DNA of 43,208 nucleotides, taken from an uncultured Porphyromonadaceae bacterium (lineage in GTDB: Bacteria; Bacteroidota; Bacteroidia; Bacteroidales; Barnesiellaceae_A). The notes beneath the pieces are model-generated. The model had not been told where the DNA came from. It saw nothing but the letters and a program-made list of their open reading frames with translations, and searched no databases. The stretch is from assembly GCA_900542255.1 (NCBI GenBank), contig UQMR01000014.1, positions 1-43,208 of the forward strand, in the 5' to 3' direction. This document shows, one piece after another, positions 1 to 8,324 of this stretch. How positions within the stretch are numbered: the first letter of the stretch is position 1; the number at the start of each line of letters is the position of its first letter. The position numbers were made by a program, and so were the translations under genes.

Positions 1-244
1 TGAGCGTTATGCCGGCAAGGCTCTGCATGCGAAGCCTCAATGTGAGTTTGTATTTGTCGTCTTTTGTTTTGAACGTCAGACCTTTGCCAACTTCTATATT
101 GGGCATGTTGCGTAATATTTCGCTTATTTGTTCGTCACTGTATACGCCTTGCGGCAGGGTATCGTTCTCGCTGACGATTTGGCCTTTTGCGGGGAGCAAC
201 CATGCTGCTGCAAGTCCGATGAGAAAGATGGCGATTTTTTTCAT
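1..244 (-). CDS. Partial porin-like outer-membrane protein (N-terminal end only)
   Basis: Reading leftward from ATG at 242-244, an open frame of 81 codons runs off the left edge. It starts with a typical signal peptide (MKKIAIFLIGLAAAWLLPAKG) and continues into a polar segment ending in alternating residues (KYKLTLRLRMQSLAGITL), which looks like the first strand of a beta-barrel. The opening GLTFKTKDDKYKLTLRLRMQ resembles the start of phosphate-selective-porin (OprO/P) type proteins of Bacteroidota; this is recognition by eye, not a search. The rest of the gene is outside the window, so substrate and length are unknown. A possible -7 box lies upstream at 317-324. Confidence 0.55.
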   Translation of the reverse strand, partial: MKKIAIFLIGLAAAWLLPAKGQIVSENDTLPQGVYSDEQISEILRNMPNIEVGKGLTFKTKDDKYKLTLRLRMQSLAGITL

Positions 245-316
245 AAAACAATATTTTATATAGTCTGTATTAGTGCGTGTTTCATAGATATAAAAAACCT
301 CTTTTAGAAGGTAATG

Positions 317-324
317 CAAATTTA
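317..324 (-). promoter_or_regulatory. Possible -7 box for the leftward porin-like gene
   Basis: The leftward strand reads TAAATTTG, matching the Bacteroidota -7 consensus TAnnTTTG, about 73 bases upstream of the ATG at 244. No convincing -33 TTTG is present at the expected distance, so this is a weak call. Confidence 0.35.
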
Positions 325-553
325 TGACAATTTTAAGACATTATACATTACATCTGTGTTACAAACATATCTCGTTTGAGTAACGGCCTGTGTTGGGTGA
401 GGCCATACAGCCGGCGGCCTGTTTATGACGCAGCGCGGCAGTTGCCCACCTACAAGGCCCCGTACTGTCAAGAAAAGGCCTTCTCGCGAGGCGGATTCCG
501 GCCATCGGTGACGACCCCATTGCACGTCCCCTGTTATTTTTGCGGCCGAGATA
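325..553. other. Intergenic region with no recognised gene
   Basis: This is the bulk of the 346-base gap between the porin-like gene and rnpB. It is GC-rich from about 385 on, with short local complementarities such as repeated ggcc/cggc. The short open frames on either strand lack a recognisable product or start context. I see no tRNA, terminator or conserved RNA motif here. Confidence 0.4.
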
Positions 554-585
554 TTTGGCGTTATCTCATACTTATGCTACCTTTG
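554..585 (+). promoter_or_regulatory. Primary-sigma promoter of rnpB
   Basis: A -33 TTTG at 554-557 is followed after 20 bases by the -7 box TACCTTTG at 578-585. Spacing and sequence fit the Bacteroidota primary sigma consensus. The predicted start, a few bases downstream, coincides with the first base of the RNase P P1 helix at 591, which supports both calls. Confidence 0.85.
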
Positions 586-590
586 CAAGT

Positions 591-949
591 ACAGTAAGCC
601 GGTCTGTCGCGCACGCTGGTCGTGTGAGGAAAGTCCGGGCAACACAGGGCACCATACTTCTTAACGAGAAGCTGTCCGTGAGGGTAGAGTAGCGTAACAG
701 AAAATAACCGCCGCCGCTGCAAAGGGGCGGTAAGGGTGAAAATGTGGGGTAAGAGCCCACGGGTGGGGGTGGTGACACGTTCCGCCGTACGTCTTATGGG
801 TTGTAAGGTTATGTATATCGGCGTTTGAGGGCTGCCCGTCCGAGCCGAGGGGTAAACCGCAAAGAGCTGTGTGGTGACATACAGCCAAGATAAATGGCAG
901 ACACCGTGTGAAATATCGCGGAACAGAACCCGGCTTATAGGCTTGCTGT
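591..949 (+). ncRNA. rnpB: RNase P RNA, bacterial type A
   Basis: This is the catalytic RNA that removes 5' leaders from precursor tRNAs. Two hallmark segments are visible: GAGGAAAGTCCGGGC near 627-641, and ACAGAACCCGGCTTAT near 923-938 close to the 3' end. They form the P4 core in known type-A RNAs. The ends are set by a P1 helix: 591-600 (ACAGTAAGCC) pairs with 940-949 (GGCTTGCTGT) over ten base pairs with one G-U wobble. A six-T run at 949-954 directly follows and could act as the release site. The length of about 359 nt is normal for the family. Short open frames overlapping this stretch are not genes. Confidence 0.96.
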
Positions 950-989
950 TTTTTATAGAAGAAACTGTCGCGTTGCGGCAATAGATATA

Positions 990-2339
990 GTGCGGCGTAT
1001 GCCTTCGTTATGGAATAGAATGTCTGATACCTTGCATCGTGCATGGCTCTTTGTGAGCGAAGATGTGTGGAAAAGCAAAAGCGACAGCGTGTGGGTGCAC
1101 ATCGTAAAGACGCTCAACCTCTCGGTGCGCTGTTTCCTCGACGAACGCTTGCAGGAGAAGGCTGCGGCGCTTACATACCAAACATTGCTGGCCATTGTGC
1201 CGGCCTTGGCATTGCTCTTTGCCATAGGAAAGGGTTTCGGTTTCCAGTCTATCATTTACAGCCAGCTTTTCGATGCTTTCCCGGCACAGCGTGAGGCGCT
1301 GTCGCATGCCTATACTTTTGTAGAGGCCTACATGACGCACATGAAAGACGGCGTTTTTGTGGGGGTGGGTATCATCCTGCTGTTGTGGACGATGATAAGT
1401 TTGCTGGGTACTATCGAGAAGACTTTCAACGACTTGTGGAATGTGCCCAACCGCAAGCTCTCGCGGCAGGTGACCGACTATATGGCCATGTTTATCCTGC
1501 TGCCCGTGCTGTTGGTTGCCGCCAACGGTATGTCTATTTTCGTCACGGCCATCCTCGAAGAGATGCCGTTGGTATCGCCGTGGTTGCACCACATCATGCA
1601 GGCGCTGTCGTATGTGCTTTCGTGGCTCTTTTTCATGGCGCTGTATATTTTCCTGCCCAATACAAAGGTACAGTTTAAGCATGCGGCGGTGTCGGCGGTG
1701 ATATGCGGCACGGCGTTTAACCTTTTTCAGGCGCTATACATAGCCGGGCAGATATGGGTGTCGCGTTACAATGCCATATACGGTAGCTTTGCATTCTTGC
1801 CCTTGCTCATGTTATGGGTGCAACTGTCGTGGCTGATATGCCTTTTCGGCGTTGTATTGTCTTACTCGTCGCAGAATGTATTTAACTTTGAGTTTGAGAA
1901 GGAGATAAAAAATATCTCGCGTCGCTACTATGAATATGTGGTGCTTATAATAATGACTATCATAGAGAGCCGCCGGCGTGACGGGTTTCCGCCGCTTACC
2001 AAATTCAGCCTTTCGCAGCAGTACGATTTGCCCATACAGTTGGTGTCGCGTGCCATAGAAGAACTTGTCGATGTCGGCCTGCTGCTGCCTACGCCTACCA
2101 ACGACGATTATGCTTATATTGCAACTATCGACAGTGCCGAGCTTACCGTGGGGAGCCTCTTGCGCAGGCTCAACGAGCATGGATGCTCGGGCTTTGTGGC
2201 ATCTATCGGAGATGAAGCGGTAGACCATAGCCTTTTTGACGAGATGGATGCACTCTATTATCGCCAAGCCGACAAGGTGCTTGTTGCCGACATGCCGTTG
2301 CCGGCCCTTATTGCCGATAAACACGTTACTAACCATTAA
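990..2339 (+). CDS. YihY/UPF0761 (BrkB-like) family inner-membrane protein
   Basis: A 449-residue polytopic membrane protein. After a soluble N-terminal stretch, the family hallmark EKAAALTYQTLLAIVPALAL begins the first membrane segment around residue 60, and five more hydrophobic segments follow to about residue 310. The C-terminal roughly 120 residues are soluble and look like a winged-helix-type domain (SRAIEELVDVGLLLP), an extension seen in Bacteroidota members. YihY was once called RNase BN, but that activity belongs to a different protein; the family's biochemical role is unsettled. The start is uncertain: ATGs at 990, 999 and 1020 are all in frame. It follows rnpB by about 40 bases and has no separate clear -7 box, so read-through from the rnpB promoter is possible. 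Confidence 0.88.
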   Translation: MRRMPSLWNRMSDTLHRAWLFVSEDVWKSKSDSVWVHIVKTLNLSVRCFLDERLQEKAAALTYQTLLAIVPALALLFAIGKGFGFQSIIYSQLFDAFPAQREALSHAYTFVEAYMTHMKDGVFVGVGIILLLWTMISLLGTIEKTFNDLWNVPNRKLSRQVTDYMAMFILLPVLLVAANGMSIFVTAILEEMPLVSPWLHHIMQALSYVLSWLFFMALYIFLPNTKVQFKHAAVSAVICGTAFNLFQALYIAGQIWVSRYNAIYGSFAFLPLLMLWVQLSWLICLFGVVLSYSSQNVFNFEFEKEIKNISRRYYEYVVLIIMTIIESRRRDGFPPLTKFSLSQQYDLPIQLVSRAIEELVDVGLLLPTPTNDDYAYIATIDSAELTVGSLLRRLNEHGCSGFVASIGDEAVDHSLFDEMDALYYRQADKVLVADMPLPALIADKHVTNH

Positions 2340-2351
2340 ATATTGACAACT

Positions 2352-2732
2352 ATGAAAAAAGTGATTGCTACAACCAATGCTCCGGCGGCCATAGGTCCTT
2401 ACAGCCAAGCTATCGAAACAGGAAACATGCTCTTTATTTCGGGCCAGATTCCCGTTGTTCCCGCAACCGGTGAGATACCCGAGGGTATTGCTGCACAAAC
2501 GGCCCAATCGTTTGCCAACATCAAGGCGATACTTGCCGAGGCAGGTTATACGATGGAGAATGTTGTAAAGACCACGGTACTTCTTGCCGACATAGCTCAT
2601 TTTGCACCCATGAACGAGGTGTATGCGCAACAATTCGAGGGCTGCAAGGCTTTCCCGGCTCGTGCTGCCTTTGCCGTGCGCGACCTTCCCAAGGGTGTAT
2701 TGGTAGAAATAGAGGTTATTGCTGCCAAGTAA
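2352..2732 (+). CDS. ridA: RidA family enamine/imine deaminase
   Basis: RidA hydrolyses reactive 2-aminoacrylate and related enamine/imine intermediates released by PLP enzymes, protecting the cell from their damage. The 126-residue product matches the family length. It shows GPYSQAI near residue 15, ISGQIP near 29, and the C-terminal signature with Arg104 (PARAAFAV) and Glu119 (LVEIEV), equivalent to the substrate-binding Arg and catalytic Glu of the trimeric enzyme. ATG at 2352 is preferred over an in-frame TTG at 2343 because it gives the canonical N-terminus [11 protein letters not shown]. It begins 12 bases after the YihY-family stop, so the two are probably co-transcribed. A strong terminator follows. 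Confidence 0.95.
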   Translation: MKKVIATTNAPAAIGPYSQAIETGNMLFISGQIPVVPATGEIPEGIAAQTAQSFANIKAILAEAGYTMENVVKTTVLLADIAHFAPMNEVYAQQFEGCKAFPARAAFAVRDLPKGVLVEIEVIAAK

Positions 2733-2755
2733 GCAGGTATTGACCCTTCAAAGAG

Positions 2756-2803
2756 AGGGCGATGTGCTACCTATTTAAGGAGGCACATCGCCCTGAGTTT
2801 TTT
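2756..2803 (+). terminator. Rho-independent terminator after ridA
   Basis: A perfect 12-bp stem (AGGGCGATGTGC at 2756-2767 with GCACATCGCCCT at 2783-2794) with a 15-nt loop is followed by TTTTTT at 2798-2803. The leftward lipoprotein gene ends nearby at 2866, so the stem may serve both directions. Confidence 0.9.
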
Positions 2804-2865
2804 ACAGCTTATTGGAGAGGGGAGAGGGTTACGGCATTCGTTGGCCGGCGACAGCGTAGCGGGAT

Positions 2866-3717
2866 TTACTGCTCGCTCTCCTGACGCGCACTTTCCAGTT
2901 TCATCAGTTGTGCGTCGGCCAGTTCGAGTTGTTTTATGCCATACTCGCGGCGTTTTGACAGGGAGTCTACCGTTGCGAGCGCTTGTGACAGCCGGTATGT
3001 CTCGGCGATGGCGAGTCGGGCGTTTTTGTCGAGCGGAATGGAGTAGTTGCTCCCGCCGGTAAACTGTACGGTGAGTTTCTTGTCGTTCGACAGTGCAATA
3101 AGCTCGGCAACCTCGTGGCACTGCGACTTGTTGTACGTTATCATTTCGGTGCTCTTCCCGTCGTCGGTAAAGCGGTAGTTGCGTGCGCCGTCGTAGGCTA
3201 TCGCCGCTGTTTCGCAGTAGCTGCCGTCGGGTCTCTTCACCCGTATGCCGGTGTGGTTTATGCCTTTGTTTCCGTTATAGATGCTTATGAGCCTGAACTC
3301 GCCGCTCTCGGTGACTTGGGCTCGCAAGCCGCTCCCGGTGATGGCCAGCCCCGGACGGCCTTTTTTGTACACGTAGTTGCGCTCGGTCTGGTATTCGCTC
3401 TCACGCGATAGCTCAAAGAGCGATTTCAGCCCGTCGAGTTCCTGCCGGGCTATGTTGTAGAGGCTGTCGGTAACCAGCAAGTCGTGTTCATACACTTTTT
3501 GGTTGATGCGGCATTGCAGCACCATGCCCTCTTTGATGGTTCCGAAGGCTTTGGGATAGCTTGTCTCTATGCTGTCTATCCATGTTTGGGCGGCAGAGTA
3601 GTTCCCTTCGTTGTAGTAACTCTCGGCTTGCGCATACAGTTGTGCAGCTTTCTCTTCGTCGCCCGTGCAGGCTGTTGCAAGCAGCGCTGCCATTATAAGT
3701 AAATATCCGTTTTTCAT
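2866..3717 (-). CDS. Predicted lipoprotein with TPR-like N-terminus and C-terminal coiled coil
   Basis: A 283-residue protein of unknown function. The N-terminus has a lipoprotein signal with lipidation Cys at residue 17 (ALLATAC). Residues 22-60 (AAQLYAQAESYYNEGNYSAA) look like one tetratricopeptide helix pair. Residues about 100-215 are beta-rich with polar turns. The last 50 residues are Ala/Leu/Glu-rich and predicted helical. It starts 24 bases after the stop of the RSH gene, so both probably share a transcript. That proximity does not by itself imply a role in the stringent response. Other Bacteroidales carry similar hypothetical lipoproteins. The open frame and signal peptide are clear; the function is not. 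Confidence 0.8.
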   Translation of the reverse strand: MKNGYLLIMAALLATACTGDEEKAAQLYAQAESYYNEGNYSAAQTWIDSIETSYPKAFGTIKEGMVLQCRINQKVYEHDLLVTDSLYNIARQELDGLKSLFELSRESEYQTERNYVYKKGRPGLAITGSGLRAQVTESGEFRLISIYNGNKGINHTGIRVKRPDGSYCETAAIAYDGARNYRFTDDGKSTEMITYNKSQCHEVAELIALSNDKKLTVQFTGGSNYSIPLDKNARLAIAETYRLSQALATVDSLSKRREYGIKQLELADAQLMKLESARQESEQ

Positions 3718-3741
3718 ATCGTATGAAGTTGTTTGCTTGTT

Positions 3742-5952
3742 CTATATTTTGCCGCGCTCCACGCCTTTTACGCCTTTGATGGTTTTCAGTTTCCTGATAA
3801 GGCTGTTGAGTGTAGATATATCGTCGATAAGCACCGAGATATGCCCTTGAAACAGGCCGTCGTCCGAGTCTATGGCAATGCTTCGCAGCGACACGTTTTT
3901 TTCTTTGTTGATAACCGATGATATGTTGGTGACGATACCTATGTCGTCTTGTCCTACTACGTGCAGTGTGGCAACATATTGCGTGCCTGTCTTTCCGGCC
4001 CAGCGTGCGTTGATGACGCGGTAGCCGTATCGCTCTTTGATGTGGGCCGCATTGGGACAGTCGTTGCGATGTATCTTTATAGAGCCTTCGGTAGAGATGA
4101 AGCCGAATATTTCGTCACCGAATACGGGGTTGCAACATTTGGCGAGCTTATAATTGACGCCTTTCACGTTGCCGCCTATCACCAGCTCGTCGCCTATACC
4201 CCTTTCGGCAGCGGGAGCCAATGCGTACTCTTCGGCCGTGCGAGTCTCGGTATTCTCCTGGTTGTCTTGCTCATAGAGGTTGACGTATAGCCCTATGACA
4301 TCGTTGATGTTGATTTTTTCTTCGCCGAGTTTCACATAAAAATCGGTGACGGTCTTGTAGCCCATCTTCTTGATGAGGCGCATGAGCAGTGCATCGTCAA
4401 TCTCGATTTTGCGGTTTTTGAAGCGGCGCAAGAGCATCTCCTTGCCTATTTCGGCGCTTTTATGGTCAATTTCGTTGAGCGCCTGTTTTATTTTGGTGCG
4501 GGTTTTGGCCGAGAAGGCTATATTGAGCCAGTCTTGCTTGGGCCTTTGGTTGGCCGAGGTGATGACCTCTATGGTGTCGCCGCTTTTCAGTACGTATCTG
4601 ATGGTTTTGTTTTTCCCGTTGACCCGTCCGCCGGTGCAGGTGCAGCCAATCTTGGAGTGTATGAGAAAAGCAAAGTCGAGCAGCGTAGAGCCGTAGGGGA
4701 GCTTGTAGAGGTCGCCCTTGGGTGAGAATACGAAGACTTCCTTGTCGTAGATGTCCATGCGGAAGTCTTTGATTTGCTCAAACGTGTCGTCATTGTCCGA
4801 CTCCAAGATATCGCGCACACTATTCATCATTTCGTCGAGGTTGTTCTCGCTTTTGATGCCTTTGTATTTCCAGTGTGCCGCTATACCGCGCTCGGCCACC
4901 TCGTCCATATTGCGGCTTCGTATCTGCACCTCTACCCATTTCTGCTCGGGACCCAATACGGTGGTATGCAACGACTTGTAGCCGTTGCTTTTGGGTATCG
5001 AGAGCCAGTCTTTCATACGGGCGGGGTTGGGCATATACATGTTGGTGATGATGGAGAATACCCGCCAGCAGTCGTTTATCTCCTGTTTGCCCTCTTTGCT
5101 GTTGAGTATGACACGGATGGCAAACAAGTCGTAGATACCCTTCACGTCTATCTGCTGCTTTTTCATCTTGTTCCAGATGGAGTAGATAGACTTGGTGCGA
5201 CCCTTTATCTCGAATTGGAGACCTTCCTCCTCCAACTTCTGCTTGATGGGTTTTATGAAGGCTGCAATATACTCGTCGCGGTATTTTTTCTTTGAATTGA
5301 GCTCATGTGCGATGAGGTCGTACATGGGACGGTTGGTGTATTTGAGCGACAGGTCTTCCAGCTCCGATTTTATCTTGTAGAGTCCCAGCCGGTGCGATAG
5401 CGGTGCATACAGATATAATACTTCGGTAGCAACTTCGCGCCGGAAATCCTCATCGGGGTGGTGGTTTATCATGCGCATCAGGCATAAGCGGTCGGCTATC
5501 ATGATGAAAATCACACGGATATCCTCGGCAAATGTGAGCAGCAGCTTTTTGAAGTTTTCGTTGCTTATGGCAGCGTGCTTCTTATAGAGGCTGTTGGCCT
5601 TGATAAGACCCCGTATTATCTTGGTTGTATCGGCTCCGTATAGCTCCTCTATTTTTTCGATGGTGATATATTCTTCTGCTACAAGCGGATATAAAAGAAC
5701 CGAAAGGAGCATATTGCGTTCGTGCCCTATCTTTTCGCATAAGATGAGCACTGTGTGGACGTTACGCAGCAGTAGGTTTATCCCCTTTTCGCCGTGTGGA
5801 TAGACTCCTGAAATGATGGCTTCCTGCATCAGTTTTCTTATCTGAGTGCGTTCGTCGGCAGCAAATGCATCGCGGGTTGTATCTACTAACTCTCTGTAAC
5901 ATGCGCGAAATTCCGTCCATTCAGTTTCTGTAAAAAAATTACCGTTATTCAT
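3742..5952 (-). CDS. relA: RelA/SpoT family (p)ppGpp synthetase with degenerate hydrolase domain
   Basis: A 736-residue RSH protein with the full domain order. The N-terminal HD region spans about 30-190, the synthetase 240-365, TGS 404-465, a zinc-finger/conserved-cysteine region 605-645 (KLAKCCNP, HRNDCPNA) and ACT about 665-736. The synthetase looks intact: GRTKSIYSIW at 251-260, IYDLFAIRV with Asp275, VEVQIRSR with Glu341, and RMKD at 312-315, the RxKD motif typical of bifunctional enzymes. The hydrolase motif is not intact. Where family members have a conserved HD..ED, this protein reads LLYPLVAEEY at 87-95, and the earlier metal-ligand His is replaced within INLLLRNVH. Asp154 of the later ADR motif remains. 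It therefore probably makes but does not degrade (p)ppGpp, with a separate hydrolase expected elsewhere. A -7 box lies at 5975-5982. Confidence 0.93.
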   Translation of the reverse strand: MNNGNFFTETEWTEFRACYRELVDTTRDAFAADERTQIRKLMQEAIISGVYPHGEKGINLLLRNVHTVLILCEKIGHERNMLLSVLLYPLVAEEYITIEKIEELYGADTTKIIRGLIKANSLYKKHAAISNENFKKLLLTFAEDIRVIFIMIADRLCLMRMINHHPDEDFRREVATEVLYLYAPLSHRLGLYKIKSELEDLSLKYTNRPMYDLIAHELNSKKKYRDEYIAAFIKPIKQKLEEEGLQFEIKGRTKSIYSIWNKMKKQQIDVKGIYDLFAIRVILNSKEGKQEINDCWRVFSIITNMYMPNPARMKDWLSIPKSNGYKSLHTTVLGPEQKWVEVQIRSRNMDEVAERGIAAHWKYKGIKSENNLDEMMNSVRDILESDNDDTFEQIKDFRMDIYDKEVFVFSPKGDLYKLPYGSTLLDFAFLIHSKIGCTCTGGRVNGKNKTIRYVLKSGDTIEVITSANQRPKQDWLNIAFSAKTRTKIKQALNEIDHKSAEIGKEMLLRRFKNRKIEIDDALLMRLIKKMGYKTVTDFYVKLGEEKININDVIGLYVNLYEQDNQENTETRTAEEYALAPAAERGIGDELVIGGNVKGVNYKLAKCCNPVFGDEIFGFISTEGSIKIHRNDCPNAAHIKERYGYRVINARWAGKTGTQYVATLHVVGQDDIGIVTNISSVINKEKNVSLRSIAIDSDDGLFQGHISVLIDDISTLNSLIRKLKTIKGVKGVERGKI

Positions 5953-5974
5953 GTCAATCGGCTTTATACGACAT

Positions 5975-5982
5975 CAAAAGTA
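5975..5982 (-). promoter_or_regulatory. -7 box for the RSH/lipoprotein operon
   Basis: The leftward strand reads TACTTTTG, matching TAnnTTTG, 23 bases upstream of the start codon at 5950-5952. No clear -33 TTTG is seen. Confidence 0.55.
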
Positions 5983-6054
5983 AAACTTTTAGGCGAGAAA
6001 AAGAACCTGATTCAGAAATTTTTGTTTACATTTATATCCTAAATGCTTTTTTGT

Positions 6055-7131
6055 ATGAAACGAACATTTTTTTTAATGTCGGCATTTTTTGCGATATTGT
6101 TCTACAATGCCGATGTATGGGCCTGTACCGGTATTACGTTACACGCTGCCGATGGCTGCCAGATGGTGGCGCGTACGATAGAGTGGGGAAATAGTGCGCT
6201 GAAAAGCGATTATGTTGTGATGCCTCGGGGGTATCGTTGGCAATCGTTTACTCCGTCGGGGCACAACGGGGCTGTCGTTGTTGCGAAGTACGGGCTGGTG
6301 GGCCTTAGTGTGGTAGAGCCTGATTTTGTTGCAGAAGGCATCAACGAAAAAGGACTTTCGGCTGGCCTTTTCTATTTTCCCGGTTATGGCGAATACCAGT
6401 CTTATGACTCGGCGCGCAACTCCGAGACCGTTGCCGACTTGCAGTTGGTAACATGGATGCTGTCGCAGTTTGCCACAGTCGATGAGGTGATAGAGGCCGT
6501 GCCGTCGGTGAGAGTGGTGGGGCTTTATCCCGATGCGTCGACCGTGCACTGGCGCATTGCCGATGCGAGCGGCAAGCAATATGTGCTTGAAATCGTTGAT
6601 GGCCAACCTCACTTCTATGAAAACAAGGTAGGAGTGCTTACCAATTCGCCCGGTTTCGAGTGGCAGGTGACAAACCTCAACAATTATGTCAATCTCTATC
6701 CCGGTTCGGCGAAAGCTCAGCTTTTGGGAGGTGTCATGGTTGCTCCCTTTGGCGCCGGAACAGGCCTCCTCGGCATACCCGGCGATGTGACTCCACCATC
6801 GCGGTTTGTGAGGGCGGCTTTCTTTGCCAACACCGCGCCACAACCCAAAACGGCTTTCGATGCCATGACCCAAGCTTTCCACATACTCAACAATTTCGAT
6901 ATTCCCATCGGGGTTGAGCATCCCATCGGGGAGGCTCCCGACATACCGTCTGCTACCCAGTGGACTACGGCAACCGATATGACCAACCGCCGCATATATT
7001 ACCGTACGGCTTACAATGCCAATATCCGTTGTATAGATTGCTCGACGATAGACTTTGCGCGAGTTCCGTATACGTATAAGCCTCTCGACGAGGTGCAGCG
7101 TCAGCCCGTGGAGATGATTTCTGTCAGATAA
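6055..7131 (+). CDS. Secreted choloylglycine-hydrolase/penicillin V acylase-type Ntn-hydrolase
   Basis: Members cleave linear amide bonds: conjugated bile salts, penicillin V or acyl-homoserine lactones. A signal peptide ends at VWA, directly before Cys, so signal peptidase would expose the catalytic nucleophile. Counting that Cys as 1, Arg17 (ARTIEW), Asn74 (EGINEKGL), the Asn of LTNSPGF and the Arg of PSRFVRAAF match the active-site residues of the family. Position 20, usually Asp in classical bile salt hydrolases, is Glu here. The protein is about 358 residues, normal for an exported member. ATG at 6055 is preferred over 6043 because it gives a standard signal peptide (MKRTFFLMSAFF). It stands alone between divergent relA and convergent lpxK. 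Substrate cannot be assigned from sequence. Confidence 0.9.
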   Translation: MKRTFFLMSAFFAILFYNADVWACTGITLHAADGCQMVARTIEWGNSALKSDYVVMPRGYRWQSFTPSGHNGAVVVAKYGLVGLSVVEPDFVAEGINEKGLSAGLFYFPGYGEYQSYDSARNSETVADLQLVTWMLSQFATVDEVIEAVPSVRVVGLYPDASTVHWRIADASGKQYVLEIVDGQPHFYENKVGVLTNSPGFEWQVTNLNNYVNLYPGSAKAQLLGGVMVAPFGAGTGLLGIPGDVTPPSRFVRAAFFANTAPQPKTAFDAMTQAFHILNNFDIPIGVEHPIGEAPDIPSATQWTTATDMTNRRIYYRTAYNANIRCIDCSTIDFARVPYTYKPLDEVQRQPVEMISVR

Positions 7132-7168
7132 TCTTGTTGTAAACCTGTAAGGGTTCTCTCCTCAATAT

Positions 7169-7208
7169 ATCCGCCCCATGCAGCGTCTTCTCGCTGCATG
7201 GGGCGGAT
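7169..7208. terminator. Bidirectional hairpin between convergent genes
   Basis: A perfect 17-bp stem (7169-7185 with 7192-7208) and a six-base loop lie between the Ntn-hydrolase stop (7131) and the lpxK stop (7245). T-tracts are short on both sides (ctattctt to the right), so efficiency is uncertain. Position and symmetry suggest it serves both converging transcripts. Confidence 0.75.
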
Positions 7209-7244
7209 GGCTATTCTTATGGATGATGCGGTTTCTCGTAATCC

Positions 7245-8324
7245 TTATCCGTTCAGCTTTCGCTCTATTGCCTCCTGGATGAGCCGTTGCAGCGAAATGC
7301 CGTCGGGCCGTGATTGCATGGAGATAACCAGAGGTATCGTGTAGAGGCAGTCGGTTATGGCTGAGGGCAGCTGCATGTTGCAGAGGCGGGCTGCATCTTT
7401 CTCGGTGGTGATGACGGCCACCGGCTTTTTTGCGCCTCGGATGCGGTGGGCAAGCTCCTCTATTTCGTCCGGCGTGAATGTGTGGTGGTCGGGAAAGGAG
7501 AGCAGGGTTGCCTGGTGATAGTATTGGCCTACGTGTTTTTGCAGGAGCGTAGGGTCGGCAATACCGGTGAATATGAACACCTGGCCGTTTTGTGCAATGT
7601 AGGGCAGCGGCTTGGTGAGATTGTCGGTAAAGCGTTGTGGCGACCCGTAGATGATAGACGAGGCAAACAGGCGCGCCGGGTCGTACTGCAACAAGTCTGC
7701 CTCTTCGGCATACTGTGTAGAGGTGAGATTCCCGGGGCATTTGGAGATGATGACGGCGTCGGCGCGGCGCAGTCCTTCTATCGGCTCGCGCAACCTTCCG
7801 GCCGGCAGCGGCAGGTCATCGTATATGGGGCGGTTGTAGTCGCTCAGTACGATAGAGAAGGTGGGGCGCACGTAGCGGTGCTGGTGGGCATCGTCGAGCA
7901 GTATCACCTGTAATGTAGGGTCGATGTCGAGCAGCCGCCTTATGCCCCGCCGGCGGTTGGCATCGACGGCTACGGTTATGTGGGGGAATTTGCTGTATAT
8001 CTGGTACGGCTCGTCGCCTATGAGGTCTGCGGTGCTGTTGCTGTCGGCCAGTTGAAACCCGCAACTTCTGCGCCGATAGCCGCGGCTGAGTACGGCTACG
8101 CGGTAGTGGCGCGATAGCCATGCCACGAGCCATTCTATGTGGGGCGTTTTGCCGGTACCGCCTACGGTGAGGTTTCCTACCGATATGACCGGGACAGAAA
8201 ACTCTTCGACCGGCAAGATATTGCGGTCGAAGAGTTTGTTTCTTACTGCCACTATTGCCGAGTAGAGTGAGGCAAGGGGCTTCAAGTTCCGGTGCAGATG
8301 AGGCAAATAGGTTTTATGTGGCAT
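7245..8324 (-). CDS. lpxK: Tetraacyldisaccharide 4'-kinase (lipid A biosynthesis)
   Basis: LpxK phosphorylates the 4' position of the lipid A disaccharide at the inner face of the cytoplasmic membrane. The 359-residue product has the family P-loop VGNLTVGGTGKTP at about residues 49-61 (Lys59), followed by VLSRGYRR near 95 and the DEP.. segment (IGDEPYQIY). The conserved DDAHQHR sits near 143 and an ITTEKDAAR motif near the C-terminus. The N-terminal LKPLASLYSAIVAVRNKLF provides the membrane-association helix. ATG at 8322-8324 shares its A with the TAA stop of sppA (TAATG), indicating translational coupling. An upstream in-frame ATG at 8369 would overlap sppA by 46 bases and is less likely. 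It ends this leftward operon. Confidence 0.94.
   Translation of the reverse strand: MPHKTYLPHLHRNLKPLASLYSAIVAVRNKLFDRNILPVEEFSVPVISVGNLTVGGTGKTPHIEWLVAWLSRHYRVAVLSRGYRRRSCGFQLADSNSTADLIGDEPYQIYSKFPHITVAVDANRRRGIRRLLDIDPTLQVILLDDAHQHRYVRPTFSIVLSDYNRPIYDDLPLPAGRLREPIEGLRRADAVIISKCPGNLTSTQYAEEADLLQYDPARLFASSIIYGSPQRFTDNLTKPLPYIAQNGQVFIFTGIADPTLLQKHVGQYYHQATLLSFPDHHTFTPDEIEELAHRIRGAKKPVAVITTEKDAARLCNMQLPSAITDCLYTIPLVISMQSRPDGISLQRLIQEAIERKLNG

Noticed and set aside
376..540. Possible structured RNA (SRP or 6S type) upstream of rnpB
   Set aside because: It has none of the conserved loop or bubble motifs of those RNAs and no promoter of its own.
661..1044. Short open frames overlapping rnpB
   Set aside because: The region is RNase P RNA with a complete P1 helix and both core motifs; the frames are incidental.
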